A DNA stretch of 64,000 nt from Flavobacteriaceae bacterium (GTDB lineage Bacteria; Bacteroidota; Bacteroidia; Flavobacteriales; Flavobacteriaceae). The stretch's first letter is position 1. Every line of letters starts with the position of its first letter. The stretch lies in NCBI GenBank assembly GCA_014075215.1, contig CP046177.1:2294501-2358500 (forward strand), written 5' to 3'. This document shows, in pieces, positions 8,807 to 18,689 of the stretch. A program made the position numbers and the translations under genes. A model generated the notes under the pieces. The model was not told where the DNA came from. It worked only from the letters and a program-made list of their open reading frames with translations, and searched no databases.

Positions 8807-11800
8807 TTAGATATTAATAATTTCTAATATTTGAACCTGTCCATTTTCCTCGCCCACAGCAATAGTTTTCTCATCCTCGCTCAAAGATAAACTGGAAATA
8901 TTACGACCAATACTAAGTGATGAAATTTCTTTACCTATGAGAATATCCCAAATTATTATCCTACCATCTTTTGAGTAAGAAAGTATTTTCGGAAAGTTTT
9001 TAAATAAGATTAAGTCGATACTTTTTCTGAAATAGGGATTATCGATATGCCCTTCAAGTGACATAAGACAATCTGATTTTTCTATATCCCATACTTTTAT
9101 TGTTCCATCATTACAAGCTGATATAAAATACGAGTCTTTTGGTGCTAAAGAACTATCCGAAACTTGCTTAAACTTTTTTGAATCAACGTCATATGCGATG
9201 TTGTAATTAAGAAACAATACTTTTTCTATGGTTCTGGTGTGACCAGTAAAAGTATTAGTGCAAATTGGGTCGCTATAAAAGTTGATTTTCCATAATTTTA
9301 TGGTTTTATCTCTAGAACCTGTGAGCATTAATGTGCCTTTTTTGTTAATTTCTATTGATGCTACTAATTCATCGTGCCCTTTGAATTCAACTATTGGATA
9401 TTCCGAACTTGTGCGCCATATTCTTAGCCACCCAATTTCATCACCAGATATAAAATCAATACCAAAATTATATACCTTAAAAATTTCTGCACCCCTGTGT
9501 AATTTATTTGGTGGTAATTTGTAATTAAGAACCTCATTTCCTTTAACTATATCCCATTTCTTAATTGCATTATTGGTTGAAGTAATAGCAAATTGAAAAT
9601 CTTTAAATGGTATTGCATTTTTAATATGCGATGTATGTCCGCGAAATGTTTTTAATTTTTTCTTTCTAGTTAAATTCAAAACGCTTGTCTCATAATTTTC
9701 CTTGTGATTTTTATTTTGATAAGAGGCAAGTGAAAAATATTCATCATCCTTTTTAAAAATCGCTAAATTATCAATTGATTCAGCAAATCCAGAAAAAGAA
9801 TGGAAACAAGTAAAATCTTTTTTAAGACTAATTTTTATTGAACCATCTTTCGATGAAGTTAAAATTTTTCTATCATCATCGAATATCTTTATTTCATTAA
9901 TAGCTCCATTGTGAATTATGTTTTTTATCAAACTTTCATTTTTGCCTCCCCAATCCTCAATTTGATAATCCAATGAATATTTAATTCTCCAATATGTCAA
10001 TTCATTGTTTTTTCCACTTAATATTTTTTCTTCATCTATAAACTTAATAAAATGAGCTGACCAGCCTTTAGATTTGTATTCTAATCTGCCGTTATATAGA
10101 TTCCATATTTTTAACACATTATCATCTAAAATTAAAAACTTATCATTTTCTAAATCTATTTTACTTTCATCATATTTTTGATTAAAAACCTTTATTTTTT
10201 TCCTCATTGGCATATACCATATATGTATACCAGTTGAATAATACCCAATTAGATATCTATTATCTGAGCTAAGTTTTATTTTTTTTAAATAATCATCTTC
10301 TTTGAAAGTTAATTCTTTATTTAAACACCACGTGTCATCTTCATTAATTAAGCTAACAACAATGATGAATCCATTTTTACTTGAAATAATGATTATATTT
10401 TGATTTTCTCCAAATATCAAATCAGACACATCAAGTTTCACATTAAAAGAACCTATTTTTGCTTCCTTATTGTTATTATCAATATTTACAATATTAATCT
10501 GTGATGAGCCTGAAAGGTTATTAGCTGTAACGATTCTTGTTGTTTTTATTCCATCATTGAAGAATTCAATAGCAGAATGAGTTACCACTTCAGACTTGTG
10601 AGTAACATAAAGTATTCGATTTAATTTTGGGACACCCAATATTGATACTTTATTTTTATCGCTAGGGTCTTTTATTATTATAAAATCATTAGTTGCTTCA
10701 ATTTTACTCTATAAAAAGTCCGAGTATTTATTATCATTGATAACAACACGAGTAATTAGACTTTCATTTTTAATATCCCATATTTTTATACAAAACCTAT
10801 CATTATCAATACTGTCTCTTGTTAGACAAGTAATTAATAAGAGATATTTCTCTCCAACTTCTTTAATCTGAAAAATAGTTCCATCCCCATAGTCATCTTC
10901 AAAAGAATTTAAAAAATCGTTAGAGTTTATATTCCACATTAAAACAGATGCTGTTTCTTTGTAAGATTCCAAGGACGTGGTATAAAAGATATTCTTATTA
11001 GCGGAAAACTCATATGTATAAAAATTTTGTTGTCCGTTAAATACGTGAGCAAGATGACCTTGTGAAGAACTTAAATTATTCATTGGACGAATCCAAGTGT
11101 CTTTAGTTTTTTCATTAATAACATCTTTGATAGAATCAATATAAGTATTACTGCCTTTTTCTAAATAGCCAAATAACTGTGAATTTAGCTGTTTCGGATT
11201 AGCTTCAAGAATATGTACTATTTGTTCTAGTGCACTGCATCAGCTTTAAGAAAAAAATATCCTTTTTTGTTATTAGTTAAAAATTTATCAATAGCATCAA
11301 ATACAAATTCTCGACCTATGAAATGAGGCAAAATATGTTGTTCTCTTTCAGGATATGTTTGAATATAAGAGCAGATATTTTCAGAAACATATTTTTTTTT
11401 ATGACTTCTTTATATTGAACTTTCTTTTTTATATTGAATAGTTCCTCAATCAAATTATCAAGAATGATTTTTTGACCATCACTGGATAAAATAGTCTTGT
11501 TATTACTTTTTACTATATGCCCGTTTGCAAGTAACAATAGATTCATTCCACCTACTTCAATAAAATGAAATTCTAAGAGGTTTTTTTTATTTAAAATTTC
11601 GGCTATTTCATTTTTGTTTTTGAAACTGAAATCTTCCCAACAAAACCTGATTAAAAGTTTATTTAAAGAAAGAAGAATCTCTCGCAATTCTTTATTGTTT
11701 TCATTTTCTTTTTTTAAAACAAAAACAAATAGTGATTGCACAATATTTAACGTAAGCCTATCTTTATTTGTGCTAAAGGCACTTTTTAATGTTGTATAAG

Positions 11801-11933
11801 GTGCTTTTCCGTTACTACTCTTGTTTATTGCATTAAACAACGTAGTGTCTTTTGTATTTCCCCCTATGACATAAGTCTTGAGAAAATCTAAAAGATTTTC
11901 ATCATATCTTATATGTGCTTCGCTCGTACTCAT
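8807..11933 (-). pseudogene. decayed STAND NTPase with C-terminal WD40 repeats (defence-like)
   Basis: Reading from 11933 gives an N-terminal domain of about 190 residues that I do not recognise, then a frameshift at an A9 run (11392-11400). The correct frame then gives FIGREFVFDAIDKFLTNNKKGYFFLKAD, the segment that normally leads into a STAND P-loop. The sequence stops there: the whole NTPase core is missing and the frame resumes as LEQIVHILEANPKQLNSQLF. A second part runs to an in-frame TAG (10709-10711), after which about 630 codons of WD40 repeats follow in the same frame (for example GSRDKTIKLWKI, CNDGTIKVWDI, YSKDGRIIIWDI). Known WD40-STAND proteins sense phage or stress; this copy cannot work as one. 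Confidence 0.82.
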
Positions 11934-12113
11934 CTTTAACGTCTGGCTAAAGTCGGACTTTAGTCTTTTTTATTTTTCTGATTATCTGATAGTTATAAAG
12001 CAGATTTCACATTTCTTTTCTTATCGTTTTTCATCTCTCGTAATCTTGTTGTGTACAAAAATTACAAGTGAATTCATTTAACAACAATAACAACAAAAAT
12101 TAAATCTAAAGAT

Positions 12114-12359
12114 ATGAATATTAGAATAGATGATATCAAAAAAGCCCTTTTAACTTATATAAAGAGTTTACCACCATATGAAATCTCCAAATTTCTACAG
12201 TTCCACAAAATGTTAGTGGATGATGCGCTTTACTATATGGAAAACACACCTGTATCCGTTCAGGATGATTTAGAAACGGAAAAGAAAATCACACAGCTTT
12301 TTTCGGAAACCGAAATATTAGAAACAGCTAAAAAGCTATTAAAAGTAAATGCATTATGA
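12114..12359 (+). CDS. small hypothetical protein opening the mobilization region
   Basis: 81 residues (MNIRIDDIKKALLTYIKSLPPYEISKFLQF), mostly helical, acidic in the second half, with no recognised domain. Its stop overlaps the start of the helix-turn-helix gene in ATGA at 12356-12359, so the two are coupled. It may be an accessory or regulatory partner of that gene; this is only contextual. Confidence 0.65.
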   Translation: MNIRIDDIKKALLTYIKSLPPYEISKFLQFHKMLVDDALYYMENTPVSVQDDLETEKKITQLFSETEILETAKKLLKVNAL

Positions 12360-12649
12360 ACATAGAAGAACAAAGCGAACGCACTGAGTTCGTATTTATA
12401 AAACGACAGGATTTAAAAGAAGAATTACGCCTACTAATGACGGAAACTATTTCTGAATATAAGCAAGAGAAGATTTGGATTACAGCAAAAGAAGCAATGG
12501 CTCTGTTAGCCATTAAGAGTGCCACTACGCTCCAAATGCTCAGAAATACAGGTAAAATCGAGTTTTCTCAACCTATGAAAAAGCTGATTTTATACAAGAA
12601 ATCATCGGTTTTGGAATATTTAGAAAAACACTCTAGAAAAACGTGGTAA
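12356..12649 (+). CDS. excisionase/MerR-like helix-turn-helix protein
   Basis: 97 residues. Residues ~40-95 (WITAKEAMALLAIKSATTLQMLRNTGKIEFSQPMKKLILYKKSSVLEYLEKH) match the winged helix-turn-helix type common on Bacteroidota mobile elements: an ITAKEA helix, a wing ending with the element-typical lysines, then a closing helix. Likely roles are excision control or mobilization-gene regulation. It precedes mobC by about 137 bp that may hold oriT. Confidence 0.75.
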   Translation: MNIEEQSERTEFVFIKRQDLKEELRLLMTETISEYKQEKIWITAKEAMALLAIKSATTLQMLRNTGKIEFSQPMKKLILYKKSSVLEYLEKHSRKTW

Positions 12650-12785
12650 GATGAATAGGACCAGCGTATATAATAGGGATTTTGTTTTCAGAGTGATGTG
12701 TGGTATAAACAGAAACCATTTCAGCACAATGTGCCGACCTACCAATATCACTATTGGTTCTTTTACAATTCATTACCTAATTAGA
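12650..12785. other. non-coding leader before mobC, candidate oriT region
   Basis: An open frame continues upstream of the MobC start, but its predicted peptide is unlike the MobC family. The segment holds the palindrome GCACA-A-TGTGC (12724-12734). In MobC/MobB-type systems the transfer origin usually lies next to these genes, which is the only basis for this call; no nic site was recognised. Confidence 0.3.
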
Positions 12786-13238
12786 ATGACAGCAGACAAA
12801 AAATCAGCATACAGCAAAGAATATCGGAAACTCCGTGTACATCGGGTCATCATTTTCTCAAAAGAAGAATTTCAGCACCTTACCGCTCTAGCGGAAAAAC
12901 ATCGCAAGCCCTTTAGTACACTCGTTCGTGAGCTGGCTCTGGCTCAAAGTAAAAATCAATATTTGTTACCATTGGAGGAACAAACCCAAGAGGTCAAAAT
13001 TCAGTTAATCAAGATAGGTACAAACATCAATCAGATAGCACACGTTTGCAATGCTACTAAGAAAATCTCACTTGATATTATTAAAAAATTACAAGCGGAA
13101 TTTTCCGAACTCCAAAAAGCAATTGTTGCCATTTACGATAAGCCACAAAGTTTATCCGATTTAATAAGAAATACTCTTATTAAGATACCTAGCTACGCTG
13201 AAGAAATCAAAGCCGTTTTAACCCAATTACATCTATGA
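12786..13238 (+). CDS. MobC-family relaxosome accessory protein
   Basis: 150 residues from the ATG at 12786 (MTADKKSAYSKEYRKLRVHR); an upstream ATG at 12651 would add an unrelated peptide. The ribbon-helix-helix-like start (RVHRVIIFSKEEFQHLTALAEKHRKPFSTLVRELAL) is followed by the MobC signature IKIGTNINQIAHVCNATKKIS. MobC proteins bind oriT and help the relaxase open DNA. The stop overlaps the relaxase start by 4 bp. Confidence 0.85.
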   Translation: MTADKKSAYSKEYRKLRVHRVIIFSKEEFQHLTALAEKHRKPFSTLVRELALAQSKNQYLLPLEEQTQEVKIQLIKIGTNINQIAHVCNATKKISLDIIKKLQAEFSELQKAIVAIYDKPQSLSDLIRNTLIKIPSYAEEIKAVLTQLHL

Positions 13239-14110
13239 TTATTAAAAGCCTTAGACATACCCAGTTTTTATCCAATTACAGCGTGAATTACGTCTTTGAC
13301 GGCGTTTCTAATGAGCCAGAACATCGGTGGCTCATATTTCAAAATATCACGAGTGGTTATGACCGAAAATCCATCATAAAAGAGTTCAATACTAACGCCC
13401 AATATTTGACCAAAACAGCGAATAGAAAAAAGGTTTATCGTTATCACGAGGTGTTGGCATTTGCTCACGATAATTCAAAGGATTTATCTCGTGAAAAATT
13501 GCAACGTATTTGTAATGAGTATCTCAAATTACGAGACTCACAAGGGTTAAGCAAAGCCGTGTGTGTTCCACATTTAGATAAAGGACATTATCATATTCAT
13601 ATCCTATTAACCTCGAATTTTTTAGAAAGTTCTCGCTCTGGGGATATGCGAATGTCTAATGAACGCTATTACGACATAAGGCGCAGTATGGAACGATGGA
13701 TGTTACGGGAATTTCCAGAACTGCATAGAAGTACGGTTTATCTCGAACAAGAGGAAATCGAACAGCTCTTACCTGAACGTTTTATGAGGGAACGGCAATT
13801 ATTACAGCAACGGGAAAAACCGCAGAAAAACCGCAACCACACTAGAGACAAAGTAGCCGAACGTATTAAGGAATTATTGGCTCAAAGCAACACGCTAGAA
13901 CTCTTTGAAACCCATATCAATAATGAGCCATAATATGCTACTTATAGTAGAAATGGCAAACTAACAGGCGTAATACATAATAACAAAAAATATCGCCTTA
14001 AAACATTAGGGATTCCACTTTATGAGGAAAAATTCCACGTCCTCAAACGAATGCAGGAACTCGAACACATCAATCATCAGCGTGAACACTCAATAGAGAG
14101 GGAGCGGTAA
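13235..14110 (+). pseudogene. MobB-type relaxase interrupted by an in-frame TAA
   Basis: The main frame gives 232 residues. The three-His motif of relaxases is in VPHLDKGHYHIHILLTSN near residue 115, after the substrate-tyrosine region. A TAA at 13931-13933 stops it, but the same frame continues for 58 more codons (YATYSRNGKLTGVIHNNKKYRLKTLGI) with sensible relaxase C-terminal sequence to a stop at 14108. A CAA to TAA change is the simplest explanation. The catalytic part is intact, so a shortened protein might retain nicking activity. Confidence 0.8.
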
Positions 14111-14141
14111 ATCTATTTTATCAACTAAAAACAAAAATTAT

Positions 14142-15449
14142 ATGTCATTTTTTAGGTATTCATATTCTCAATATTCGGCGAAATTTTTAACAGGATTGAG
14201 GCGTTTTTTATTACTAAACTGTTTTAAAAACGGTTTAGTGGTTGATGGCAAAGCTCGTATTTCTGAAAAGGAAAGTATGCAAGGGTTAATTTGCCTTGGT
14301 TCTACAGGGTATGGAAAATCGACCGTTTTTAGTGCCTGTAATTTAATGACGATAAAAAATGCCAGTATGGTCGTCATTGACCCATCAAAAGAACTCTATA
14401 ATCTCACACATAGGTATTTGAGAAAATACTTTGATGTGAAGTGTATTGACTTGATTGAACCCAAAAAAAGTGATAGGTGGCAAGTTCTCTACACCGCCAA
14501 GACCAAAGAAGATATGACAATGATTGCAGATGCGATTATTTCTGCCTCATTTCCACAAGAAACGGCAGGTTCTCGTTTTTTTAACCAATCTGCTAAAAAT
14601 CTCATTGCGGTTCTGCTCACAAGTGTTCTTAATCGACCAGAGCAGAAAAATTTAGGCTACATCTATGCAATGCTCAATCGCTATAACAAGAATGACAAAG
14701 CCGAATTGACCAAGGAACTATCAAAATATTTAGATGCTGAAACGTGGCTTGAATACAAAGCTATTATGAGCCAGCCTGAACGCCTCGTGGGAAATGTTAT
14801 TGCAACGTGTAGAACTGCTCTTGCACCAATGACAACCGAGACATTGAAAAAAATATCAAGCGGACACGATATTCATATAGCCAGTTTGAGAACAAAGCCA
14901 ACGGTACTGTTCATTAATATTGCTGAAAATCGTTTTAAGGAATTTGGCTTATTCGTTTCGTTACTACTCAGAGAGATTACAGAAACTTTTTCTGTAATGC
15001 CGAAAAAGAATGACTTAACACAATACCTACTATTAGATGAAGCAGGAAATTTTTATTTCCATAAGCTCGCAAATTTCTTGACGATTTGCAGAAAGCGTAG
15101 GGTTTCAGTATCGCTAATACTGCAATCAATGCGACAATTACGAGCCTTATATAATGATGATGCCGATACTATCATAGAAAACACTAAACATCACATCTAT
15201 TTCCCAGGGCTATCCCTTGAAAGCTGTGAACAAATTAGCAAGAAAATCGGCTATATCTATGGGGATTTTGATAACACATTTTTACCAACCAATAAAAAGA
15301 GAGGGCGGAAATATCCACTTGTTTCTCCCGAAGCCATCAGAACTCTTAAAAATGGGTTTGGGTTGCTTTTGAGTGGTAATAAGCAAATAGCCTTACTCAA
15401 ATTCACGCCGTGGTACAAGAATTTTTGGTTACGAATGAGATTAAAATAA
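14142..15449 (+). CDS. VirD4/TraG-type coupling ATPase
   Basis: 435 residues. Walker A is GSTGYGKST near residue 53, Walker B is YLLLDEAGNF near 300, and the ICRKRRVSVSLILQSMRQL segment is the conserved coupling-protein motif downstream. No N-terminal membrane helix is evident, and the protein is shorter than classical VirD4 (about 600), as seen in mobilizable elements. It would connect relaxase-DNA to a secretion channel. It follows the relaxase by about 30 bp. Confidence 0.85.
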   Translation: MSFFRYSYSQYSAKFLTGLRRFLLLNCFKNGLVVDGKARISEKESMQGLICLGSTGYGKSTVFSACNLMTIKNASMVVIDPSKELYNLTHRYLRKYFDVKCIDLIEPKKSDRWQVLYTAKTKEDMTMIADAIISASFPQETAGSRFFNQSAKNLIAVLLTSVLNRPEQKNLGYIYAMLNRYNKNDKAELTKELSKYLDAETWLEYKAIMSQPERLVGNVIATCRTALAPMTTETLKKISSGHDIHIASLRTKPTVLFINIAENRFKEFGLFVSLLLREITETFSVMPKKNDLTQYLLLDEAGNFYFHKLANFLTICRKRRVSVSLILQSMRQLRALYNDDADTIIENTKHHIYFPGLSLESCEQISKKIGYIYGDFDNTFLPTNKKRGRKYPLVSPEAIRTLKNGFGLLLSGNKQIALLKFTPWYKNFWLRMRLK

Positions 15450-15476
15450 TAACACAAATTATAACAATTAAATACT

Positions 15477-15836
15477 ATGTCAGATAACGAAGAAAGAAAA
15501 AAAAGACATAACGAGGCGATGAATCGTCTGTTTGAACGCAAGAATATAGTAGCACTTGACTTGCAAAATAAAGAAGAAACTCTTGAAAGATTAAAAAATA
15601 GCAATTGCTATTCTACTGCTAAAGAAAAAGAAATAGCAGGCATAATAGATCCGCTAGGAGAGATTGTTGATTCTATTTGGGTAGAAGAATTTTGTCTTAA
15701 AATACAGCAAAATAAAGAAGTCTTATCACATAAGAAGATAAAAAATATCCTGTCACTTGAAGCTACAATCAAAGAATTAAATGCAAAGAAAAACGAATTA
15801 GAAAATACTATTAAAACTTTAAATAATGAGAGATAG
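15477..15836 (+). CDS. coiled-coil protein 1 of a five-gene run
   Basis: 119 residues, rich in K and E, with heptad patterns at both ends (KKRHNEAMNRLFERKN; SLEATIKELNAKKNELENTIKTLNNE). There is no signal peptide and no known domain. The last 11 bp overlap the next gene. It begins 28 bp after the coupling ATPase, so it belongs to the same transfer operon. Function is unknown; a structural or scaffold part of the transfer machinery is a guess. Confidence 0.7.
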   Translation: MSDNEERKKRHNEAMNRLFERKNIVALDLQNKEETLERLKNSNCYSTAKEKEIAGIIDPLGEIVDSIWVEEFCLKIQQNKEVLSHKKIKNILSLEATIKELNAKKNELENTIKTLNNER

Positions 15837-16227
15837 AGATATAAACCGTGAATTTGATATGAGGGAAATGGAGTTTGAATACAAATTACTTACTACTCTA
15901 GAAAATTCAATACAACGTATGGAAATGAAAGCAAAGTCTATGAGTAAAGAAATCCATAAACTAAAGAAAAGAAAGAAAAAAGGAAAAGAACTAAAAGAAT
16001 ACATATCCAAAAAGCTGGATTCTGCTGTAAATATATCTTGGCAGATAATACGAGAAAAGAAATTAGCTATTGAAACTCTGGAAAGTGAATTAAAAGCTCT
16101 TAGATTAAAGACTGAGTTTGTACTTCAAGAAGAAAAAGGTTTAAAAACACAAATAACGGAGTTCTCGGCAGAATTGGAACAAGAGTTTTTGAAATCACAA
16201 AACCTTAAAAACAAGAAAAAAGAGTAA
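15826..16227 (+). CDS. coiled-coil protein 2
   Basis: 133 residues, nearly all helix with strong heptads (MREMEFEYKLLTTLENSIQRMEMKAKSM). The C-terminal 28 residues (LKTQITEFSAELEQEFLKSQ and on) are a close copy of the end of coiled-coil protein 4. It overlaps gene 1 by 11 bp. It is cytoplasmic by prediction and has no recognised family. Confidence 0.7.
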   Translation: MRDRDINREFDMREMEFEYKLLTTLENSIQRMEMKAKSMSKEIHKLKKRKKKGKELKEYISKKLDSAVNISWQIIREKKLAIETLESELKALRLKTEFVLQEEKGLKTQITEFSAELEQEFLKSQNLKNKKKE

Positions 16228-16233
16228 AACAAT

Positions 16234-16593
16234 ATGGAAAACAAAGATAGTATAATACGAAACATTAAATCTCTCAAAGAGTATCACAACAAAATACAAC
16301 GGCAAAATAAAACGCTACTAGAAAAAGAGAGGGAATTGAGAAACAAAGCCGTAAACTATGTTAGTCATTTCAAATCCAATGCAATGGAAAATAGAGATTT
16401 AAATCTACTTATAAAAAACAATAATTATATGGATTTAGTTTCTATTAGTTCAGTTGTAAAGAGCCTCACTAAACATAGAGATGTAATTAAAAACCCTAAA
16501 ATGAACTTAATTATTTCTCTCTTAGAAAAAGCAAATAATGTGTCACAGGAACATAAAATACTAAAAAAAGAATTAAATCAATTATTAAGATGA
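16234..16593 (+). CDS. coiled-coil protein 3
   Basis: 119 residues, basic, helical at both ends (IRNIKSLKEYHNKIQRQNKT; LEKANNVSQEHKILKKELNQ) with a less helical centre. It starts 6 bp after gene 2 and its stop overlaps the start of gene 4 (ATGA). The N-terminus MENKD resembles the MENEI start of gene 5, which fits duplication within the run. No known domain. Confidence 0.68.
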   Translation: MENKDSIIRNIKSLKEYHNKIQRQNKTLLEKERELRNKAVNYVSHFKSNAMENRDLNLLIKNNNYMDLVSISSVVKSLTKHRDVIKNPKMNLIISLLEKANNVSQEHKILKKELNQLLR

Positions 16594-17066
16594 GAACCAA
16601 TAGTTACAACTTAGATTATATCAATTTAGATAGTCTTGATATAGAAAAACTCAAAAAGATAGAAAGTGAAGTTTCCAGAGAGGTAAATTCGGTTGAAAAT
16701 TCAATTTCCCTTAGAAATAAAGAAATAAATCGTTTAAACTATGAAATTGGAGTTGGGGAAAAAGTTGTCGCAGAAAACGAATCATTTGTGAAAAATGCTA
16801 TCTCGTTCTTACAGGATTTTGTCTGGAATAAGGAAAGGAAAATAGTCAACCTCAATAAAAAAATTAAAAAAAGCATCAAAGCTCCTGTAGCGCAAAAAAT
16901 AAATGATTTTGAACAACAGGCAAAAACAGCATCTAAAGATAGAGATAATGCACTTATCCAAAGTGCAGAAAAAGAACGTCTAAAATCACAAATAACAGCG
17001 TTTTCCACAGAATTAGAACAGGAGTTTTTGAAATCACGCAATCTCGGTAACAACACAAAAGAATAA
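16590..17066 (+). CDS. coiled-coil protein 4
   Basis: 158 residues. Heptad stretches run at residues ~12-45 (LDSLDIEKLKKIESEVSREVNSVENSI) and ~75-150. The last 28 residues repeat those of protein 2 with about three quarters identity, and the DNA copy extends into the next start codon. It is coupled by 4-bp overlap to gene 3 and lies 6 bp before gene 5. Function unknown. Confidence 0.7.
   Translation: MRTNSYNLDYINLDSLDIEKLKKIESEVSREVNSVENSISLRNKEINRLNYEIGVGEKVVAENESFVKNAISFLQDFVWNKERKIVNLNKKIKKSIKAPVAQKINDFEQQAKTASKDRDNALIQSAEKERLKSQITAFSTELEQEFLKSRNLGNNTKE
16981..17066 (+). repeat. second copy of an 86-bp duplicated gene end
   Basis: This segment matches 16141-16226 closely (both contain tcacaaataac or acacaaataac, gaattagaac or gaattggaac, gagtttttgaaatcac), and the similarity continues through the stop to the ATGGAAA of the following gene. 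It indicates a tandem gene duplication that gave rise to proteins 2/3 and 4/5. Confidence 0.7.
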
Positions 17067-17072
17067 AACGCT

Positions 17073-18689
17073 ATGGAAAACGAGATACAACCTTTTGAAA
17101 AAATCAGGAATATTATTGAACTGTACAAAACCGAATTACAGAAAAAGGAAACGGAAATGGCAACCCTAACCGAAGCCAAAGAAAAAGCCTCTACAGAAAG
17201 TTTCATCAAAGAAGAAACCATTGCATCAAAACAGCAACGAATCACCGAACTTTTAGAACAAGTAGCATCTTTAACTGAAATGCTGGAAAAATCAGGACTG
17301 GAAAATGACAAAAAAGATGAAGCCATTAAAACTCTGAATGACCAAATAACTGACCTTACCTTAGAAAAAGAAAAAGGGCAACGCATATTAAAAGTGGTGA
17401 GCAATGAGAAAACCGAACTTGTGAAAAATTTTGACAGCAAGGTTAAGGAAAAAGCCGATAGCACAGCCATTAGGCTGTTAAAGCAACCGTATCTGATACC
17501 ACGCTATATTACCGAACTGCAAAAGCGAAAAGCCATTGAACTCAAAGAGGGCGAAGAAATGCTCAAAATGGCGCAAATGATGCAAGGCATTAATGAGAAA
17601 ACATTGGAAAGTAAAGAACAGGCTTTGGAAACTAAAGATTTACAATTATCCATTAGGATTGAACGACAAGATTATGAGATAGAAAAAAACTTTACGATAC
17701 TGACCAACATTACCAAAGACATTTCAATGGAACGAAAAGAATGGGGCTTACAAAAGAAAGAAGATTTGTTAAGTATAAGAGAAAAACGGTTTGAGATATC
17801 TAAGCAGTCAACCTACAATGAAATTTCCACCAAACAAATCCAACTGTTTCAGAAAGAAGTGAATTTACAACTCGACACAAAGAATTTTGATATACAGCAA
17901 CGGGAAAAATTTGTCACGCTCTTACAAAAGGAATTGCAGATTGATAGAAAAAATGTGTTGAATGAAGTGGTGGAAAAAGCATTTGATTTAAAGAAAAGAA
18001 AAACCGAATTACAGCTTTCATATCGGGAATCGGAACTCTCAATTAAAGAAAAAGAAGCCGTACATAATCAAAAAGTGAATCTTTTTAAACTGATAGAAAA
18101 AGAATTTTCGCTGAAAAAACAACGGGGATTATTGGAACTGATGCAGTACGGTTTTGACATCAAGCAAGAACGCACCGAACTGGAGAACCAAATTAAGCAA
18201 GAAGAATTTAGTAAAGACAAACGCTTGTTTGAAATCAGCAAACGGGAACTGGAGGCGTTCAATGCTGTTGCTGAATCGCAAATCAATTTAATGAAATCCA
18301 AACTGGAAAACGAACGCCAATTATTATATCTCGACATCAATCGAGGAAAAAACACCAATGAAAACAATAAACGTCTTTTGGAAATCGACAAGGCAATGCA
18401 AGCGGTTAAAAATGAAGTGACATCGGTAAAGTTTTCCAGAAAAGAAATCGAACAGTTTGCCAAAGACAGAGATTTACAACATACCGAAAAAGTACTCAAT
18501 TTGAAGAAAGATATATTGACAGGATTCCAAGACACTTATCTCAATCAACAATCCTATGATATTAAGAAATCCTATCGAGCATTAGGATTTGGTGTAGATA
18601 GTCCGTACCAAGAAGAATCTTATCAATTACGCAAAGAACGTGATGAATTATTAAATCAATTGGAAGAAGAAAAAGGAACAGAAGAATAA
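17073..18689 (+). CDS. large coiled-coil protein 5
   Basis: 538 residues with near-continuous coiled coil from residue ~15 to 500, interrupted by LLKQPYLIPRYITELQKRKAIEL at ~150-170 and a non-helical LGFGVDSPYQEE near 515. It contains repeated motifs of the type F/L-x-I-x-x-R/K-E-x-x-L/F (for example FEISKQ, FDIQQRE, FDLKKRK, FSLKKQR, FDIKQER, FEISKRE) spaced about 35-40 residues, suggesting an internal repeat. No ATPase motif, so not an SMC protein. A fibrous or tethering role in transfer is a guess. Confidence 0.72.
   Translation: MENEIQPFEKIRNIIELYKTELQKKETEMATLTEAKEKASTESFIKEETIASKQQRITELLEQVASLTEMLEKSGLENDKKDEAIKTLNDQITDLTLEKEKGQRILKVVSNEKTELVKNFDSKVKEKADSTAIRLLKQPYLIPRYITELQKRKAIELKEGEEMLKMAQMMQGINEKTLESKEQALETKDLQLSIRIERQDYEIEKNFTILTNITKDISMERKEWGLQKKEDLLSIREKRFEISKQSTYNEISTKQIQLFQKEVNLQLDTKNFDIQQREKFVTLLQKELQIDRKNVLNEVVEKAFDLKKRKTELQLSYRESELSIKEKEAVHNQKVNLFKLIEKEFSLKKQRGLLELMQYGFDIKQERTELENQIKQEEFSKDKRLFEISKRELEAFNAVAESQINLMKSKLENERQLLYLDINRGKNTNENNKRLLEIDKAMQAVKNEVTSVKFSRKEIEQFAKDRDLQHTEKVLNLKKDILTGFQDTYLNQQSYDIKKSYRALGFGVDSPYQEESYQLRKERDELLNQLEEEKGTEE

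Noticed and set aside
12651..12785. MobC start at the upstream ATG
   Set aside because: The extra 45 residues look random and unlike the family; the ATG at 12786 gives a normal start.
16739..17470. Long minus-strand frame opposite the coiled-coil genes
   Set aside because: It is antisense to lysine- and glutamate-rich codons, which gives serine- and phenylalanine-rich nonsense; the plus-strand genes have coupled starts.
17073..18689. SMC-like or RecN-like ATPase
   Set aside because: No Walker A, signature motif or Walker B; only coiled coil.
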